This document shows, piece after piece, positions 1 through 6,696 of a stretch of DNA of 15,231 bases. The notes beneath the pieces are model-generated. The model was given only the letters and a program-made list of their open reading frames with translations, was not told the origin of the DNA and made no database searches. Source of the DNA: JACKPD01 sp034003145 (GTDB lineage: Bacteria > Spirochaetota > Spirochaetia > CADAEX01). The DNA is taken from positions 1 to 15,231 of the forward strand of contig JAVEZE010000056.1 of NCBI GenBank assembly GCA_034003145.1. Direction: 5' to 3'. Both the position numbers and the translations under genes were made by a program. How positions within the stretch are numbered: position 1 is the first letter of the stretch; each line of letters begins with the position of its first letter.

Positions 1-204
1 GTTATAACAGAAAAATCCATTGACGGCGACTGCCTTTCTACATCACTTTTTATGCTTGGATCAGTAAAAGCGCTTGATTTAGTGGAAAAACTTGAAAAAA
101 CCAAAGCTGTAATAATAACCAGGGAGAGAGAAATACTTTTAAGCAGCGGCGCGAAAAAAATGTTTTCACTGACTGACAATACTTTTATTGTTAGTGAAGA
201 TTAA
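1..204 (+). CDS. apbE: ApbE-family FAD:protein FMN transferase, C-terminal end (5' truncated by window)
   Basis: The first 67 codons read open from base 1 to a TAA stop. The peptide contains DGDCLSTSLFMLG at residues 8-20, followed by KALDLVEKL and a short strand-rich tail. This matches the C-terminal part of ApbE proteins, where a conserved Asp and the S-T-x-LF-x-x-G stretch help bind Mg2+ and FAD, followed by a helix with the pattern G/A-L-x-L-x-E-K-L. ApbE proteins covalently attach FMN to a Ser or Thr of target proteins such as Na+-NQR/RNF subunits, on the outer face of the inner membrane. The N-terminal signal and the main catalytic part lie outside the window, so completeness and export cannot be judged. 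No flavinylation target is visible nearby. It ends about 300 bases before the next gene and is probably a separate transcription unit. Confidence 0.72.
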   Translation, partial: VITEKSIDGDCLSTSLFMLGSVKALDLVEKLEKTKAVIITREREILLSSGAKKMFSLTDNTFIVSED

Positions 205-210
205 ACAGTT

Positions 211-239
211 CCTCTTGAGCTTCTCTGCGGCTTAAGCGG
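211..239 (+). other. Imperfect stem-loop after apbE
   Basis: CCTCTTGAGC (211-220) can pair with GCTTAAGCGG (230-239) over ten positions with one G-T wobble and one mismatch, around a 9-base loop. It lies 7 bases after the apbE stop, where a terminator is expected, but the bases that follow are A-rich and there is no T-run. It may end or stabilise the 3' end of the apbE transcript. Confidence 0.3.
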
Positions 240-267
240 GGAAAAATGTGGAAAAATACAATTTTGC

Positions 268-294
268 TTGACAATAAGCTAAGTATACTATACT
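268..294 (+). promoter_or_regulatory. Candidate sigma-70 promoter of the betaine transporter operon
   Basis: A perfect -35 box TTGACA lies at 268-273 and TATACT at 289-294, with 15 bases between; TACTTT at 291-296 gives 17. The spacing to the best -10 is a little short, which is common in regulated promoters. Transcription from here would give an untranslated leader of about 200 bases before proX. Confidence 0.5.
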
Positions 295-295
295 T
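281..295. promoter_or_regulatory. Perfect palindrome over the -10 box (candidate operator)
   Basis: AAGTATA-C-TATACTT is a perfect 7+1+7 inverted repeat that covers the -10 region of the promoter. A dimeric repressor bound here would block RNA polymerase. The cognate regulator is not in the window. A/T-rich palindromes can arise by chance, but 14 of 14 paired positions exactly at the promoter makes a functional site plausible. Confidence 0.4.
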
Positions 296-405
296 TTATT
301 CCTGTATATTATGTTATTGTTTATTTGTATTGTGTTTGAAAATATCCCCCTGTCTCGTTTGCATAAATTAATAATACAGCATTATACTTAATCATACTGA
401 AGTTT

Positions 406-482
406 CCCGGTAAAAAAATACCGCCGGGTATTCCCTGTATTGGAATATATCGGGAGTTGCCGGAGGAATTTTTTCCGATATA
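406..482 (+). promoter_or_regulatory. Cluster of three stem-loops in the proX leader
   Basis: Three inverted repeats lie almost end to end. The first is CCCGG (406-410) with CCGGG (424-428), or alternatively CGGTA (408-412) with TACCG (419-423). The second is TATTCC (429-434) with GGAATA (442-447), around a 7-base loop. The third is TATATCGG (446-453) with CCGATATA (475-482), perfect over 8 pairs. The second and third share bases 446-447. The last ends 11 bases before the Shine-Dalgarno sequence. No known riboswitch class was recognised, and the sequence does not resemble the c-di-AMP ydaO element sometimes found before osmolyte transporters. Confidence 0.4.
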
Positions 483-491
483 ATTTTCAAA

Positions 492-497
492 AAGGAG
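492..497 (+). promoter_or_regulatory. Ribosome binding site deciding the proX start
   Basis: AAGGAG lies 4 bases before the ATG at 502 and 7 bases before the ATG at 505. The second spacing is the better one, so the protein probably starts at 505. Confidence 0.6.
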
Positions 498-504
498 TTA
501 GATG

Positions 505-1479
505 ATGAAACAAATTAAAAGAATTGTTCTTTTATTTCTTTTCACAGCTGCAGTTACAGGAATCCTGTTTGCCGCAGGCGGCAGCGAAAAGGATAGCAAA
601 GGTGTTATTGTTTTCGGCGATGTAAGCTGGGACAGTGTCAAGGTGCATAACCGGATCGCGGGATTTATTATAGATCACGGTTACGGCTACACACCGGAGT
701 ACACCCCGGGTGAGACAATAACTATTTACCAGGGGATGATGCAGGGCGATATCGACGTGAATATGGAATCCTGGTCAGACAATGTCCAGGAAGCTTATGA
801 TAAAGGGATTAAAAGCGGCACTATAATTGATCTTGGCCCTAATTTCCCTGACAGCGAACAGGGTTGGTATATTCCAACATACATGATCAAAGGTGATGCC
901 AAACGGGGTATCAAAGCTACAGCGCCTGATCTTACATCGGTAGAGATGCTGCCCAAATACTGGGAACTTTTTAAGGATCCTGAAGCTCCCTCAAAGGGAA
1001 GGCTTTTTGTAGGCCCGCCAGGGTGGGGAGCTACAGAATTCGGCCAGGAAAAAATGGTTAAACTTGGCCTTGATAAAACCTATAACGCTTTTCTTCCAGG
1101 CTCTGATGCAGCTCTTTCAGGCTCAATGATAGCAGCGTACAAAAAGGGTGAACCATGGCTTGGTTATTACTGGGCTCCCACCTGGGTTTTAGGTTCACTT
1201 GATATGACACTGCTCAAAGGTTCAGAATGGCCTCCCGCAAAGGTAAATATACTTATAAATCCTTCAGTAAAAGAGAAAGCTCCCGAGCTTGTTGATTTTT
1301 TTACAAAATATGAAACAACTACCCCTGAAAACAACGAATTTCTTGCAATCATGAAAGATAAAGATTATACAACAGATGAAGCTGCAATGTGGTTCCTGAA
1401 AAATAAAGAAAATAAGTGGTCTAAATGGGTACCAAAAGATGTTCATGAAAAAGTAAAAAAAGCTTTAGCTTCATTATAG
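505..1479 (+). CDS. proX: Glycine betaine/proline ABC transporter, substrate-binding protein (OpuAC/ProX family)
   Basis: This is the periplasmic binding protein of a compatible-solute importer of the OpuAC family; it delivers glycine betaine or a related osmolyte to the permease. The N-terminus is a signal peptide: Lys/Arg at the start, a hydrophobic core, and a likely cleavage near ILFA-AGGSEK; there is no lipobox Cys. The mature part has the family pattern: FGDVSWDSVKVHN near residues 37-49, a long MQGDIDVNMESW stretch ending near 90, GPPGWGATEF near 170-179, and YYWAPTW near 221-227. Tryptophan and tyrosine residues of these stretches are the type that cage the trimethylammonium group. 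The length of 324 residues is normal. The ATPase gene follows after 16 bases and the permease after that, so the three form one operon. Substrate choice between betaine, proline betaine, choline and carnitine cannot be read from sequence. Confidence 0.9.
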   Translation: MKQIKRIVLLFLFTAAVTGILFAAGGSEKDSKGVIVFGDVSWDSVKVHNRIAGFIIDHGYGYTPEYTPGETITIYQGMMQGDIDVNMESWSDNVQEAYDKGIKSGTIIDLGPNFPDSEQGWYIPTYMIKGDAKRGIKATAPDLTSVEMLPKYWELFKDPEAPSKGRLFVGPPGWGATEFGQEKMVKLGLDKTYNAFLPGSDAALSGSMIAAYKKGEPWLGYYWAPTWVLGSLDMTLLKGSEWPPAKVNILINPSVKEKAPELVDFFTKYETTTPENNEFLAIMKDKDYTTDEAAMWFLKNKENKWSKWVPKDVHEKVKKALASL

Positions 1480-1495
1480 AATAAGGAAAAACAAT

Positions 1496-2704
1496 ATGAG
1501 TGAAATGGAACCTATAGTGTCCATTAAAAACCTCTGGAAAGTCTTTGGGCAGAAGCCCAAAGACCTTTCATGGGAGCAGATGAAGTCAACAAAAAACGAT
1601 GATGAGCTTAAAAAAACCGGATGTGTTGCTGCGCTGCGCGATATTACCATGGAAATTGAAAGAGGCGAATTTTTTGTGATTATGGGGCTCTCCGGGAGCG
1701 GAAAATCAACACTTATCAGAACACTGATACGGCTTGTTGAACCTACCAAAGGGAGCATCGTTTTTGCAGGCAGTGATGTTGTAAAACTTAACAAGAAAGA
1801 ATTAATTGAATTCCGCCGTAAGAAAGCAGCCATGGTTTTCCAGAATTATGCTCTTCTTCCTCACAGGACTGTGCTTGAAAATGCGGCATACGGGCTTAAA
1901 ATACAGGGGATGAAAGAGAAAGAACGGCTTGAAAAGGCTGAAACAGCGCTTGAGACTGTAGGGCTTAAAGGATGGGAGAGCTACTATCCGGGAAATTTAA
2001 GCGGAGGGATGCAGCAGAGGGTAGGTATAGCGCGCGCGCTTGCCACTGATCCTGAAATACTGCTGATGGACGAGCCGTTCAGCGGCCTTGACCCCCTTAT
2101 AAGAAGGCAGATGCAGGATGAGCTGGTAGAACTTCAGGATACAGTTAAAAAAACAATAATATTTGTCACACACGATCTTCATGAAGCGTTAAAGCTCGGC
2201 AGCAGGATCGCCATAATGAAAGGGGGCCTTGTAGTCCAGACAGGAACACCGGAAGAGGTTGTCACTAACCCGGCAGATGATTATGTTAAGGAATTTGTGA
2301 AAGACGCTTCCCCTGCGAAGATTATTACTGCAGGCCTTATAATGGAAGATCCTGATCTCCTTCTTTACAGATGGGAAGGGCCGAAAACTGCCCGCCACCT
2401 CCTTAAAAAATCCAAAAAAGAATATGCATTTGTTGTTTCCAAGAAAAGGGAACTTCTCGGAGTTACAACACTCAATGCTCTTGATAAGGTATTAAAAGAA
2501 GGGGAAACCGAATTCGGAAAAAGCATTGATACAGATATCGCGCGCTGCACTATAGATACTACACTTGAAGATCTTTTTCCTGTCGCGACAAACACTTCCT
2601 ATTCAGTAGCTGTTGTTGATGATAAGGGGCGATTTCTCGGCGAAATCAGGCCGAGGATGATTCTCGATGCGATGTTCCAGGATGAGGAGGAAGAAGATGT
2701 TTAA
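1496..2704 (+). CDS. proV: Glycine betaine/proline ABC transporter, ATP-binding protein with CBS-like C-terminus
   Basis: This is the ATPase of the osmolyte importer, on the cytoplasmic side. All ABC motifs are intact: Walker A GLSGSGKST at residues 64-72, Q-loop Gln116, signature LSGGMQQR at 168-175, Walker B ILLMDEP at 188-194, D-loop SGLD at 196-199 and switch His226. The N-terminus has the ProV/OpuAA extension with KVFGQKPKDL before the nucleotide domain. Residues about 275-395 form a tail of two weak CBS-like repeats; such CBS modules sense ionic strength or bind c-di-AMP in related transporters. The protein ends with an acidic DEEEEDV, as seen in the ionic-strength-sensing OpuA tail region. 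AAGGAA 7 bases before the ATG supports the start. The length of 402 residues matches ProV. Confidence 0.92.
   Translation: MSEMEPIVSIKNLWKVFGQKPKDLSWEQMKSTKNDDELKKTGCVAALRDITMEIERGEFFVIMGLSGSGKSTLIRTLIRLVEPTKGSIVFAGSDVVKLNKKELIEFRRKKAAMVFQNYALLPHRTVLENAAYGLKIQGMKEKERLEKAETALETVGLKGWESYYPGNLSGGMQQRVGIARALATDPEILLMDEPFSGLDPLIRRQMQDELVELQDTVKKTIIFVTHDLHEALKLGSRIAIMKGGLVVQTGTPEEVVTNPADDYVKEFVKDASPAKIITAGLIMEDPDLLLYRWEGPKTARHLLKKSKKEYAFVVSKKRELLGVTTLNALDKVLKEGETEFGKSIDTDIARCTIDTTLEDLFPVATNTSYSVAVVDDKGRFLGEIRPRMILDAMFQDEEEEDV
1541..1564 (+). other. Perfect 10-bp hairpin inside the 5' part of proV
   Basis: GTCTTTGGGC (1541-1550) and GCCCAAAGAC (1555-1564) pair perfectly around a 4-base loop AGAA. 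It lies 45 bases after the proV start codon, over codons 16-23, which encode the KVFGQKPKD stretch. It could slow ribosomes, form an RNase III site, or separate expression of proX from proVW. Confidence 0.55.
2685..2690 (+). promoter_or_regulatory. Strong ribosome binding site inside the end of proV, deciding the proW start
   Basis: AGGAGG lies 6 bases before the ATG at 2697 and is itself part of the codons for the acidic tail of ProV. It argues for proW starting at 2697 and not at the in-frame ATG at 2667. Confidence 0.75.
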
Positions 2705-3563
2705 GTTTCCCGAGATACTGAGTATCCCAATGGCAAAATGGGTTGATAGTATAATGCAGGCTGTGCTTGATAATTTCGGCGGGTTTTTTGACCTTATAGG
2801 GCATATCAGCCTGATAATGCTTATGTCAGTTGAGAGGGTTTTCCTTGCAATACCATGGTTTGTTATAGTTATTGCAGTTGGTATTCTTGGATGGAAAATA
2901 CTTGCATCAGTCTGGAAAGGGGTACTATTCTCGATTTTATTGATGATAATCGGCAGCTTTGGTTACTGGGATCTTGCAATGATGACATTGGCAATAGTAA
3001 TAACATCAGTCATAACTGCTCTTATAATTGGAATACCTATAGGTATTATAATGGCCTGGAGCAGGACTGTTGAGACAATAATAAGGCCTATACTGGATGC
3101 TATGCAGACTCTACCGAGTTTTGTATATCTGATTCCGGCTCTGATGCTGTTCGGCCTTGGAAAAGTCCCTGCAGCATTCGCGACTTTTATATACGCAGTG
3201 CCGCCTGTCATAAGGCTTACCTGTGTCGGAATAAGGGGGGTGCCGGAAGACGTGGTTGAGGCAGCCAAAGCGTTTGGATCAAGCAGATGGCAGATCCTGT
3301 TCGATGTGCAGCTTCCGCTTGCCCGTCCTTCCATAATGGTCGGTATAAACCAGACAACTATGATGGCGCTTGCGATGGTTGTAGTCGGCTCAATGATAGG
3401 GGCAAAAGGACTTGGAATGGAAGTTCTCCTTTCAATCAACAGAATTGAGGTTGGTAGAGGTTTTGAAGCCGGCCTAAGCATAGTTCTCCTTGCAATTGTA
3501 ATTGACAGGCTTACAAACGCGCTGTCCAAAAATGGAGAAAACACGGCAGGAAACGGAACTTAA
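2697..3563 (+). CDS. proW: Glycine betaine/proline ABC transporter, permease
   Basis: This is the inner-membrane permease of the osmolyte importer. The 288-residue protein has an N-terminal amphipathic segment followed by about six or seven hydrophobic helices (roughly residues 35-60, 52-70, 75-90, 95-120, 140-170, 215-240, 255-275). The cytoplasmic EAA loop that docks on the ATPase is clear: VEAAKAFGSSRWQILFDVQL near residues 187-206, followed by PLARPSI. QTLPSFVYLIPALMLFG near 137-153 and GIPIG near 112-116 are also typical of ProW/OpuAB. A start at 2697 is chosen because of the AGGAGG box; the reading frame can extend to 2667 but would then overlap proV by 38 bases for no benefit. With this start the overlap with proV is 8 bases, which suggests translational coupling. 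Confidence 0.9.
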   Translation: MFKFPEILSIPMAKWVDSIMQAVLDNFGGFFDLIGHISLIMLMSVERVFLAIPWFVIVIAVGILGWKILASVWKGVLFSILLMIIGSFGYWDLAMMTLAIVITSVITALIIGIPIGIIMAWSRTVETIIRPILDAMQTLPSFVYLIPALMLFGLGKVPAAFATFIYAVPPVIRLTCVGIRGVPEDVVEAAKAFGSSRWQILFDVQLPLARPSIMVGINQTTMMALAMVVVGSMIGAKGLGMEVLLSINRIEVGRGFEAGLSIVLLAIVIDRLTNALSKNGENTAGNGT

Positions 3564-3569
3564 ATTTTT

Positions 3570-3682
3570 TTTCAGGCTCTTGCAGCCTGAAAGGCGGAAT
3601 GCTCTCACAAGAGTTTTCTTTTATTCCTGCTTCAGTCCTGGATTATTCATCATACCTGATAATAATCCAGGAATTTTCTATT
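3570..3682 (+). terminator. Terminator-like hairpins after proW
   Basis: Two perfect hairpins lie between proW and ubiD. The first pairs TTTCAGGCT (3570-3578) with AGCCTGAAA (3584-3592) around a 5-base loop; its T-run is before the stem and not after, so it is not a standard terminator for the plus strand. The second pairs TCCTGGATTATT (3636-3647) with AATAATCCAGGA (3661-3672), 12 pairs with a 13-base loop, followed by the T-rich ATTTTCTATTT. The second is the better candidate for ending the proXVW transcript. Confidence 0.5.
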
Positions 3683-3701
3683 TATAATCTTTCCCATATC
3701 A

Positions 3702-3730
3702 TGGAAAAAAAACAATCTCCAATATATAAT
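3702..3730 (+). promoter_or_regulatory. Candidate promoter of the ubiD operon
   Basis: TGGAAA (3702-3707) and a perfect TATAAT (3725-3730) are separated by 17 bases. The start of transcription would be near 3737, giving a leader of about 30 bases that contains the ribosome site GAGGAG at 3754-3759, 8 bases before the ATG. The -35 box matches at four of six positions. Confidence 0.45.
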
Positions 3731-3767
3731 GTTCAATATATTCTTGTTCCATTGAGGAGAAACTACC

Positions 3768-5222
3768 ATGGCTTTTACCGATCTGCAGGATTTTATAAAA
3801 CAGCTTGATAAAAAAGGCGAACTTGTCAGGATAAGTGCACCTGTTTCAGCTGAACTTGAAATTACAGAGATCGCAGACAGGATTATGAAAAAAAAAGGGC
3901 CTGCGCTTCTTTTTGAAAATGTCAAAGGTTCTGATTATCCTCTTTTCATAAACGGCTTTGGTTCACAGGAAAGAATGGCGCTTGCCCTCGGATCCTCCTC
4001 TCCTGATGAAATTGCAGAAGAGATAAGGGATATCATTGATCTTTCGGGTTATGCATCCCTTTTTGACAAGATAAAGGCAGTACCCCGCCTCGCGCGCCTT
4101 GCGATGGTCTTTCCTGTTACAAAGAGCAGGGGGAGCTGCCAGGAGATAGTTGAGGATTGCGATTTATCAACCCTGCCTGTGCTTAAATGCTGGCCCGGGG
4201 ACAGCGGCAGATTCATGACACTTCCTGTTGTAATTACACGCGACCCTGAAACCGGCATGCAGAATATGGGGATGTACAGAATGCAGATTCTTGATAACAG
4301 AAGTACTGCCATGCACTGGCATCTGCATAAAGACGGACGAAGAATATATGAAAAATATAAAAAGAGGGGCGGGAAAATGGCTGTCTCTGTCGCATTGGGA
4401 TGCGACCCGGCTGTCATTTATGCAGCTACAGCGCCGCTCCCCGAATTTGTTGATGAGGCACTCTTTGCCGGATTTATCAGAAAAGCGCCCCTCTCAATGG
4501 TAAAATCAATTGAAAGCGATATCCTGGTTCCCTCCTCGTCTGAATTTGTTCTCGAAGGTTACATAGATATTGATGAGCCTCCTGTGCTTGAAGGGCCGTT
4601 CGGCGACCATACCGGCTATTACTCGCTTGCGGATTATTATCCTGTATTTCATGTTACCCGCCTTACAAGGAAAAAAAATCCTGTATATCCTGCCACTATT
4701 GTAGGGCGGCCCCCTATGGAAGACTGCTATATCGGCAAGGCAACCGAGAGGATTTTTCTCCCTCTTCTTAAAATGCAGTGTCCTGAAATTGTGGATATTG
4801 ATTTTCCCCTTGAAGGGGTATTTCACAACTGCGTAATTATATCGATAGATAAAAAATATCCGGGGCAGGCAGGTAAGGTCATGAATCATGTCTGGGGGCT
4901 TGGCCAGATGATGTATACGAAAATGATTGTAATTGTGGATAAAAATGTTTCTCCCCACGATTATTCTGCTGTTACCTGGAAAGTTTTTAACAATATAGAC
5001 TGGGGCCGCGACATTGTGATTTCAAAAGGGCCTCTTGACGCGCTTGACCACTCATCCCCTTATCCCTATTACGGAAACAGGATCGGAATTGATGCTACAG
5101 TCAAGCTGCCGGAAGAAGGGCATCCGCGTATCTGGCCGGATGAAATTATCATGGACAGTGAAATAAAAAAGCTTGTTTCATCCAGATGGAAAGAATACGG
5201 TTTTAAAGGAATGGATGAGTAA
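3768..5222 (+). CDS. ubiD: UbiD-family prenylated-FMN-dependent decarboxylase
   Basis: This cytoplasmic enzyme removes a carboxyl group from an aromatic substrate using prenylated FMN made by UbiX. With UbiX and a MqnP-like prenyltransferase next to it, its likely job is decarboxylation of a prenylated naphthoate in futalosine-route menaquinone synthesis (MqnM role). The 484-residue length is normal. Conserved stretches are NMGMYRMQ (166-173) with Arg171, HWHLHKDGRR (183-192), SEFVLEGYID (258-267) and EGPFGDHTGYY (275-285). Arg171, Glu275 and Asp280 fall where the Arg-Glu-Glu/Asp catalytic group of UbiD enzymes is expected; Asn166 and Glu230 are likely cofactor-metal ligands. GAGGAG 8 bases before the ATG supports the start. 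The stop codon shares one base with the next start. A decarboxylase for another aromatic acid is possible but less likely given the neighbours. Confidence 0.9.
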   Translation: MAFTDLQDFIKQLDKKGELVRISAPVSAELEITEIADRIMKKKGPALLFENVKGSDYPLFINGFGSQERMALALGSSSPDEIAEEIRDIIDLSGYASLFDKIKAVPRLARLAMVFPVTKSRGSCQEIVEDCDLSTLPVLKCWPGDSGRFMTLPVVITRDPETGMQNMGMYRMQILDNRSTAMHWHLHKDGRRIYEKYKKRGGKMAVSVALGCDPAVIYAATAPLPEFVDEALFAGFIRKAPLSMVKSIESDILVPSSSEFVLEGYIDIDEPPVLEGPFGDHTGYYSLADYYPVFHVTRLTRKKNPVYPATIVGRPPMEDCYIGKATERIFLPLLKMQCPEIVDIDFPLEGVFHNCVIISIDKKYPGQAGKVMNHVWGLGQMMYTKMIVIVDKNVSPHDYSAVTWKVFNNIDWGRDIVISKGPLDALDHSSPYPYYGNRIGIDATVKLPEEGHPRIWPDEIIMDSEIKKLVSSRWKEYGFKGMDE

Positions 5223-6094
5223 TGGGGAGTTATTTAAAAAAAATAACAGCATACAGCTCTCTTGTGATGTTTTCACATTCGATATTCTCCGCCTCTTTTG
5301 CCGTGGCAGCAGCTTTTTTTGCCTCCCGCGGCACTCCAGGCCTCATCAGCTTTATCTGGATAATGACTGCGTTTTTCGGGGCAAGGAATTTCGCAAACGC
5401 TGTTAACCGTATTGTTGACAAAAAAATTGACTCGGAAAACCCAAGGACCGCATCGCGTCATATCCCCTCCGGTGAGATATCTGTAAGGGAGGCAATACTG
5501 GTTTCCATGTTTTTTCTGGCAGTGTTTATTCTGGGAGCCGCAATGCTTCCGCCGATATGCCTAATGCTTACTCCGTTAGCCGCTTTGCTAATGGTTTTTT
5601 ATTCCTATACAAAACGCTTTACGTGGATGTGCCATTTTTTCCTGGGAACAGCCTGCGCCTGCGCGTCTGCAGGGGGCTGGCTTGGAATAACAGGGGCTTT
5701 TGAGTGGCAGATGGTGCCTCTTGTTTTTGCCAACGGCGCCTGGGTAACCGGTTTTGACATCATCTATTCGATTCAGGATGAGGAGCATGACAGGAAGGTA
5801 AAGCTTTACTCCATTCCCGCTGTATTCGGCCGCAAAACAGCTTTCGCATCAGCAGTCTTGCTTCACCTTTTTACCCTCATCATGCTTGTTATTGAAGGGC
5901 TCATAATGACTAACGGAATAATTTATTTTACAGGAATTGCAATCATAGGGGCGCTGTTTATTTTTCAGCATTCCCATACAATTATCACCTCATTCAGCAA
6001 GGTAAATTTTGCGGCATACAGCGTCAGTAAAATTGTAGGAATCATTCTTGTAATTGCTGTAACAGCAGATGCTTTTTTTACATGGAGATTATAA
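5222..6094 (+). CDS. mqnP: UbiA-family aromatic prenyltransferase, MqnP-like
   Basis: This integral membrane enzyme attaches a polyprenyl chain to an aromatic acid. Two Asp-rich motifs that bind the Mg2+-diphosphate of the prenyl donor are intact: NRIVDKKID at residues 62-70 and DIIYSIQDEEHD at 179-190, the second followed by SIPAVFGRK. The forms NRIVD-x-x-ID-x-x-NPRTA and GFDIIY-x-x-QD-x-x-xDR are those I associate with the MqnP group of the futalosine menaquinone pathway, as distinct from ubiquinone UbiA. About eight or nine hydrophobic helices are visible in 290 residues, the usual size. The ATG overlaps the ubiD TAA by one base (TAATG) and the stop overlaps the ubiX ATG in the same way, so the three genes are translationally coupled. 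Assignment to MqnP and not MenA or UbiA rests on motif appearance and neighbours. Confidence 0.85.
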   Translation: MGSYLKKITAYSSLVMFSHSIFSASFAVAAAFFASRGTPGLISFIWIMTAFFGARNFANAVNRIVDKKIDSENPRTASRHIPSGEISVREAILVSMFFLAVFILGAAMLPPICLMLTPLAALLMVFYSYTKRFTWMCHFFLGTACACASAGGWLGITGAFEWQMVPLVFANGAWVTGFDIIYSIQDEEHDRKVKLYSIPAVFGRKTAFASAVLLHLFTLIMLVIEGLIMTNGIIYFTGIAIIGALFIFQHSHTIITSFSKVNFAAYSVSKIVGIILVIAVTADAFFTWRL

Positions 6095-6696
6095 TGAAAA
6101 GAATTATTGTCGCGGCAACAGGGGCAAGCGGCGCCATATACGCGGTAAAACTGTTAGAAGCCGTTGTGCGGTTTGAGATTGAGATCCATCTTGTTTTCTC
6201 TAATACAGCAAAAAAAGTTATGTTATATGAAACTGGAGAAAGTTTTTCGGAAATTGTTGAAAGACTTGAGTCGGGGATAAAAATGGATAAGCTGCCTTGC
6301 CGCATAACTTTACATGAAAACAATAATATGTTCTCATCCATCGCAAGCGGCTCTTTTAAAACAGAAGGGATGATTATTATCCCGTGCGCAATAGCCTGCG
6401 CAGGGAGGATCGCTTCCTGCAGCGGAAACACTCTTATAGAGAGGGCCGCTGACGTATGCATCAAAGAAAGGAGGCCGCTTGTTCTTGCAGTGAGAGAGAC
6501 CCCGCTTAATCTTATACATCTTAAAAACCTGACAGCGCTGTGCGATGCAGGGGCGGTAATATTTCCCGCTATGCCCTCTTTCTACAGCAGGCCCGAAACA
6601 ATTGATGAGCTTGCGGAAAACTTCGCCTCAAGAGTGCTTGCTTCGTTCGGCCTTGTTACTGAGAATTACAGGGAATGGAAAGAAAATGAATTATAA
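6094..6696 (+). CDS. ubiX: UbiX-family flavin prenyltransferase
   Basis: UbiX joins dimethylallyl phosphate to FMN to make the prenylated FMN that UbiD needs. The 200-residue protein begins with a flavoprotein fold signature, ATGASGAIYAVKLLE (8-22). Other conserved points are Ser36, Glu46 in LYETGE, ERAADVCIKERRPLVL (116-131) with Arg117 and Lys124, RETPLNLIHLKNL (134-146) and the closing PSFYSRP with Tyr164. These are the expected FMN and dimethylallyl phosphate contacts. One difference is IPCAI at 96-100, where many UbiX proteins have IPCS. The start at 6094 is preferred over the in-frame ATG at 6082 because it begins right at the fold (MKRIIVAATG), has TGGAG 6 bases before it and overlaps the previous stop by one base. 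The gene matches mqnL of the futalosine pathway. Confidence 0.9.
   Translation: MKRIIVAATGASGAIYAVKLLEAVVRFEIEIHLVFSNTAKKVMLYETGESFSEIVERLESGIKMDKLPCRITLHENNNMFSSIASGSFKTEGMIIIPCAIACAGRIASCSGNTLIERAADVCIKERRPLVLAVRETPLNLIHLKNLTALCDAGAVIFPAMPSFYSRPETIDELAENFASRVLASFGLVTENYREWKENEL

Noticed and set aside
205..501. Possible known riboswitch (c-di-AMP or other) before proX
   Set aside because: The leader has hairpins but lacks the conserved sequence blocks I would expect for the ydaO class; kept only as an unclassified structured leader.
2963..3544. Long open frame of 193 codons on the minus strand opposite proW
   Set aside because: It lies fully within a well-supported permease gene, resembles no family and has no ribosome site; it is an antisense shadow of codon use.
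4506..4958. Minus-strand frame of 150 codons opposite ubiD
   Set aside because: It is covered by a clear UbiD gene with intact catalytic residues and shows no family features.
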